Shown here in pieces: positions 7,216 to 8,304 of a DNA stretch of 8,304 nucleotides. Both the position numbers and the translations under genes were made by a program. Each line of letters begins with the position of its first letter. Position 1 is the stretch's first letter. The notes beneath the pieces are model-generated. The model searched no databases, was not told where the DNA came from, and was given only the letters and a program-made list of their open reading frames with translations. This DNA is from JBLKSS01 sp047607725 (lineage in GTDB: Bacteria > Pseudomonadota > Gammaproteobacteria > Enterobacterales > Enterobacteriaceae): assembly GCF_047607725.1 (NCBI RefSeq), contig NZ_JBLKSS010000172.1, forward strand, positions 1 to 8,304, read 5' to 3'.

Positions 7216-7495
7216 GCTCCACCCTAAGTTGCAATAAAGACTAAAAGGACAGCCTATTCTGAACGGAATATTTGATTAGCGATAGTGTGCTTAGGGATGA
7301 TATTTTTTAATAGCGCGGAATTAGCAAGGCATATACTTTATTAACACGATTATATTATTGTTTATAAGTGGCGCAGCGCCCCGGTCAGCATAAAACGCGG
7401 CATGAGGCTTAGGTGAAACAGACGAGAGGGTATTGTTACCGCTTCGTTGACAACCGCGTCGGTTCAGGTAGGCAAAACGGGAGGGCGGAGGAAAG
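7216..7495. other. Divergent mdtH-rimJ spacer
   Basis: This 280-bp AT-rich spacer separates the minus-strand mdtH from the plus-strand rimJ and should hold both promoters. A rimJ promoter can be proposed at 7341-7368. I found no convincing -35/-10 pair for mdtH. The rimJ ribosome-binding site is GGAGG at 7487-7491, four bases before its ATG. A short palindrome, GGCGC A GCGCC (7370-7380), lies about where rimJ transcription would begin. Confidence 0.5.
7341..7368 (+). promoter_or_regulatory. Candidate sigma-70 promoter of rimJ
   Basis: TTAACA (7341-7346, five of six bases of TTGACA) and TATAAG (7363-7368, five of six of TATAAT) are separated by 16 bp. Transcription would start near 7375, leaving a leader of about 120 bases before the rimJ ATG. 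Confidence 0.4.
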
Positions 7496-8080
7496 ATGTT
7501 TGGCTATCGCTCAGCATCGCCAAAGGTGCGGCTGGTCACCGATCGGCTGGTGGTACGTCTGGCCAATGAACTGGACGATTACCGTCTGGCGGAGTACTAC
7601 GTGGCTAATCGGGATTATCTCAAACCCTGGGAGCCGATACGCGACGAGAGTCATTGTTATCCCTCAGGCTGGCAGGCGCGTCTGGGAATGATTAACGAAA
7701 TGCATCGACAGGGCAGCGCCTATTATTTTGTCCTGCTCGATCCGCTGGAAACGGAAATTCGCGGGGTAGCGAATTTCAGTAATGTGCTGCGCGGCTCGTT
7801 TCATGCGTGTTTTTTCGGCTATTCGCTCGGAGAAATGTGGCAAGGGCAGGGGCTGATGTTTGAAGCGCTGTAGGAGGCCGTCCGCTATATGTAGCGGCAG
7901 CAGCATATGCATCGAATAATGGCGAATTATATGCCTCACAATCATCGCAGCGGCAGTTTACTGGCACGGCTTGGATTTATTCGCGAAGGTTATGCGAAAG
8001 AGTATTTATTGATCGATGGCCAGTGGCGAGATCATGTTCTGATGGCGTTGACCTACAGTGAATGGACGCCCAGTCGCTAA
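7496..8080 (+). pseudogene. rimJ: RimJ, ribosomal protein S5 N-acetyltransferase, two ambers
   Basis: RimJ is a GNAT enzyme that acetylates the N-terminal alanine of ribosomal protein S5 using acetyl-CoA. GGAGG precedes ATG at 7496 by four bases. The frame is collinear with E. coli RimJ throughout: MFGYRS, KVRLVTDRLVVRL, LKPWEP, DESHCYPSGWQARLGMINE, GVANFSNVLRGSFHAC, then the acetyl-CoA-binding loop WQGQGLMFEAL. TAG replaces codon 126 (7871-7873) and again codon 133 (7892-7894). The frame then continues unbroken through HRIMANYMPHN, LLARLGF and DGQWRDHVLMALTYSEWTP to TAA at 8078-8080. Total length is 194 residues, the same as E. coli, so there are no indels. The truncated product would lack the last third, including part of the GNAT core. 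The second TAG replaces a Gln in E. coli, so CAG to TAG is likely. Confidence 0.93.
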
Positions 8081-8097
8081 TGTTTCAGGGGAACGGT

Positions 8098-8178
8098 ATG
8101 ACATTACGTATTGAAATTATTGGCTTGGGCGGCATTGCGCAAAAAGTGTATTTGCCGCTGCTCTGTAGCGATGCAAAA
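8098..8178 (+). pseudogene. mviM: MviM (YceM) oxidoreductase, first 27 codons only
   Basis: MviM belongs to the Gfo/Idh/MocA family of NAD(P)-dependent oxidoreductases; its substrate is not established. AGGGGA (8087-8092) lies five bases before ATG at 8098, 17 bases after the rimJ stop. The reading MTLRIEIIGLGGIAQKVYLP matches the family start, with the Rossmann glycine motif GLGGIA near residues 9-14. Likeness to the family ends after about codon 27, where the next bases look like an insertion-sequence end. The rest of the gene, if present, lies beyond the window. In E. coli yceH lies between rimJ and this gene; here it is absent. Confidence 0.82.
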
Positions 8179-8304
8179 GATTCTGGACTAATTTGCAGTC
8201 AATTCTGGACTCCTTTGAACTCTAAAAAATGGCTATTTTGGACAGTCCAAAATTGTTTGCAAAAACACAGGAGCACTTCATTTATTTTGAATGCTTGAAC
8301 GGTG
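8179..8304. mobile_element. Putative insertion-sequence end, possibly IS21-like
   Basis: Homology to mviM stops abruptly and is replaced by AT-rich DNA with short repeats. ATTCTGGACT occurs at 8180-8189 and 8202-8211, 22 bp apart, and a related TTTTGGAC begins at 8236. Multiple short repeats near the tip are typical of IS21-family ends. A CAGGAG (8268-8273) and an ATG at 8291 starting M-L-E-R could belong to the transposase gene, but only four codons are visible. The far end, target duplication and transposase lie outside the window, so both the family and the exact boundary (within about 8176-8186) are inferred. Confidence 0.5.
8235..8253. promoter_or_regulatory. Perfect 19-bp palindrome in the putative IS end
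   Basis: ATTTTGGAC and GTCCAAAAT flank a single central A (8244). Its left half carries the TGGAC core shared with the two direct repeats to its left. This arrangement fits a binding site for the transposase or a regulator of it; that role is inferred. Confidence 0.5.

Noticed and set aside
143..8080. An altered genetic code in which TAG is always read as an amino acid
   Set aside because: Several of the same genes also carry frameshifts, TGA stops or a lost start, and the restored yceB frame itself ends at TAG. Simple decay explains most of the window; partial suppression is kept only as a hypothesis.

Overview
The window looks like a piece of chromosome from a Sodalis-type insect symbiont: a gammaproteobacterium close to Enterobacteriaceae, early in genome decay. 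Four gene remnants in a row match by eye the Escherichia coli proteins YceB, GrxB, MdtH and RimJ, in the E. coli order and orientation. They are followed by the first codons of mviM (yceM) and then by what appears to be one end of an insertion sequence. Almost every recognisable gene is broken by premature stops, small indels, a lost start codon or an insertion, yet the wreckage still aligns nearly end to end with intact relatives. The genus is my inference from this pattern. No search was run.

Layout. 1-142: nothing recognised. 143-1426 (minus): a Wzx-type polysaccharide flippase split by one in-frame amber codon. 1427-1630: a spacer with four GATTTCA/TGAAATC half-sites and a rho-independent terminator facing minus. 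1653-2502 (minus): a broken CadC/ToxR-type membrane-anchored winged-helix regulator. 2503-3640: a non-coding stretch, AT-rich in its first two thirds, with several strong ribosome-binding sites in front of minute ORFs, a 23-bp tandem repeat and a palindrome beside a perfect TTGACA box. 3641-4188 (plus): frameshifted ycdY, a TorD-like chaperone gene. 4189-4600: a GC-rich gap with a nested inverted repeat. 4601-5156 (minus): yceB lipoprotein pseudogene. 5266-5917 (minus): grxB pseudogene. 6006-7215 (minus): mdtH pseudogene. 7216-7495: divergent spacer with a candidate rimJ promoter. 7496-8080 (plus): rimJ with two amber codons. 8098-8178 (plus): first 27 codons of mviM. About 8179-8304: putative insertion-sequence end, running off the window.

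In an intact relative, MdtH, GrxB and YceB would be read leftward and RimJ plus MviM rightward from the 7216-7495 spacer. In E. coli, yceH lies between rimJ and mviM, and many genes lie between ycdY and yceB. Both intervals are missing here, so decay has involved deletion as well as point mutation.

Six of the eight premature in-frame stops are TAG. For wzx and rimJ, amber codons are the only lesions I can find. This may simply reflect CAG-to-TAG mutation in GC-rich genes, but it makes the tRNA set of the organism worth a look.
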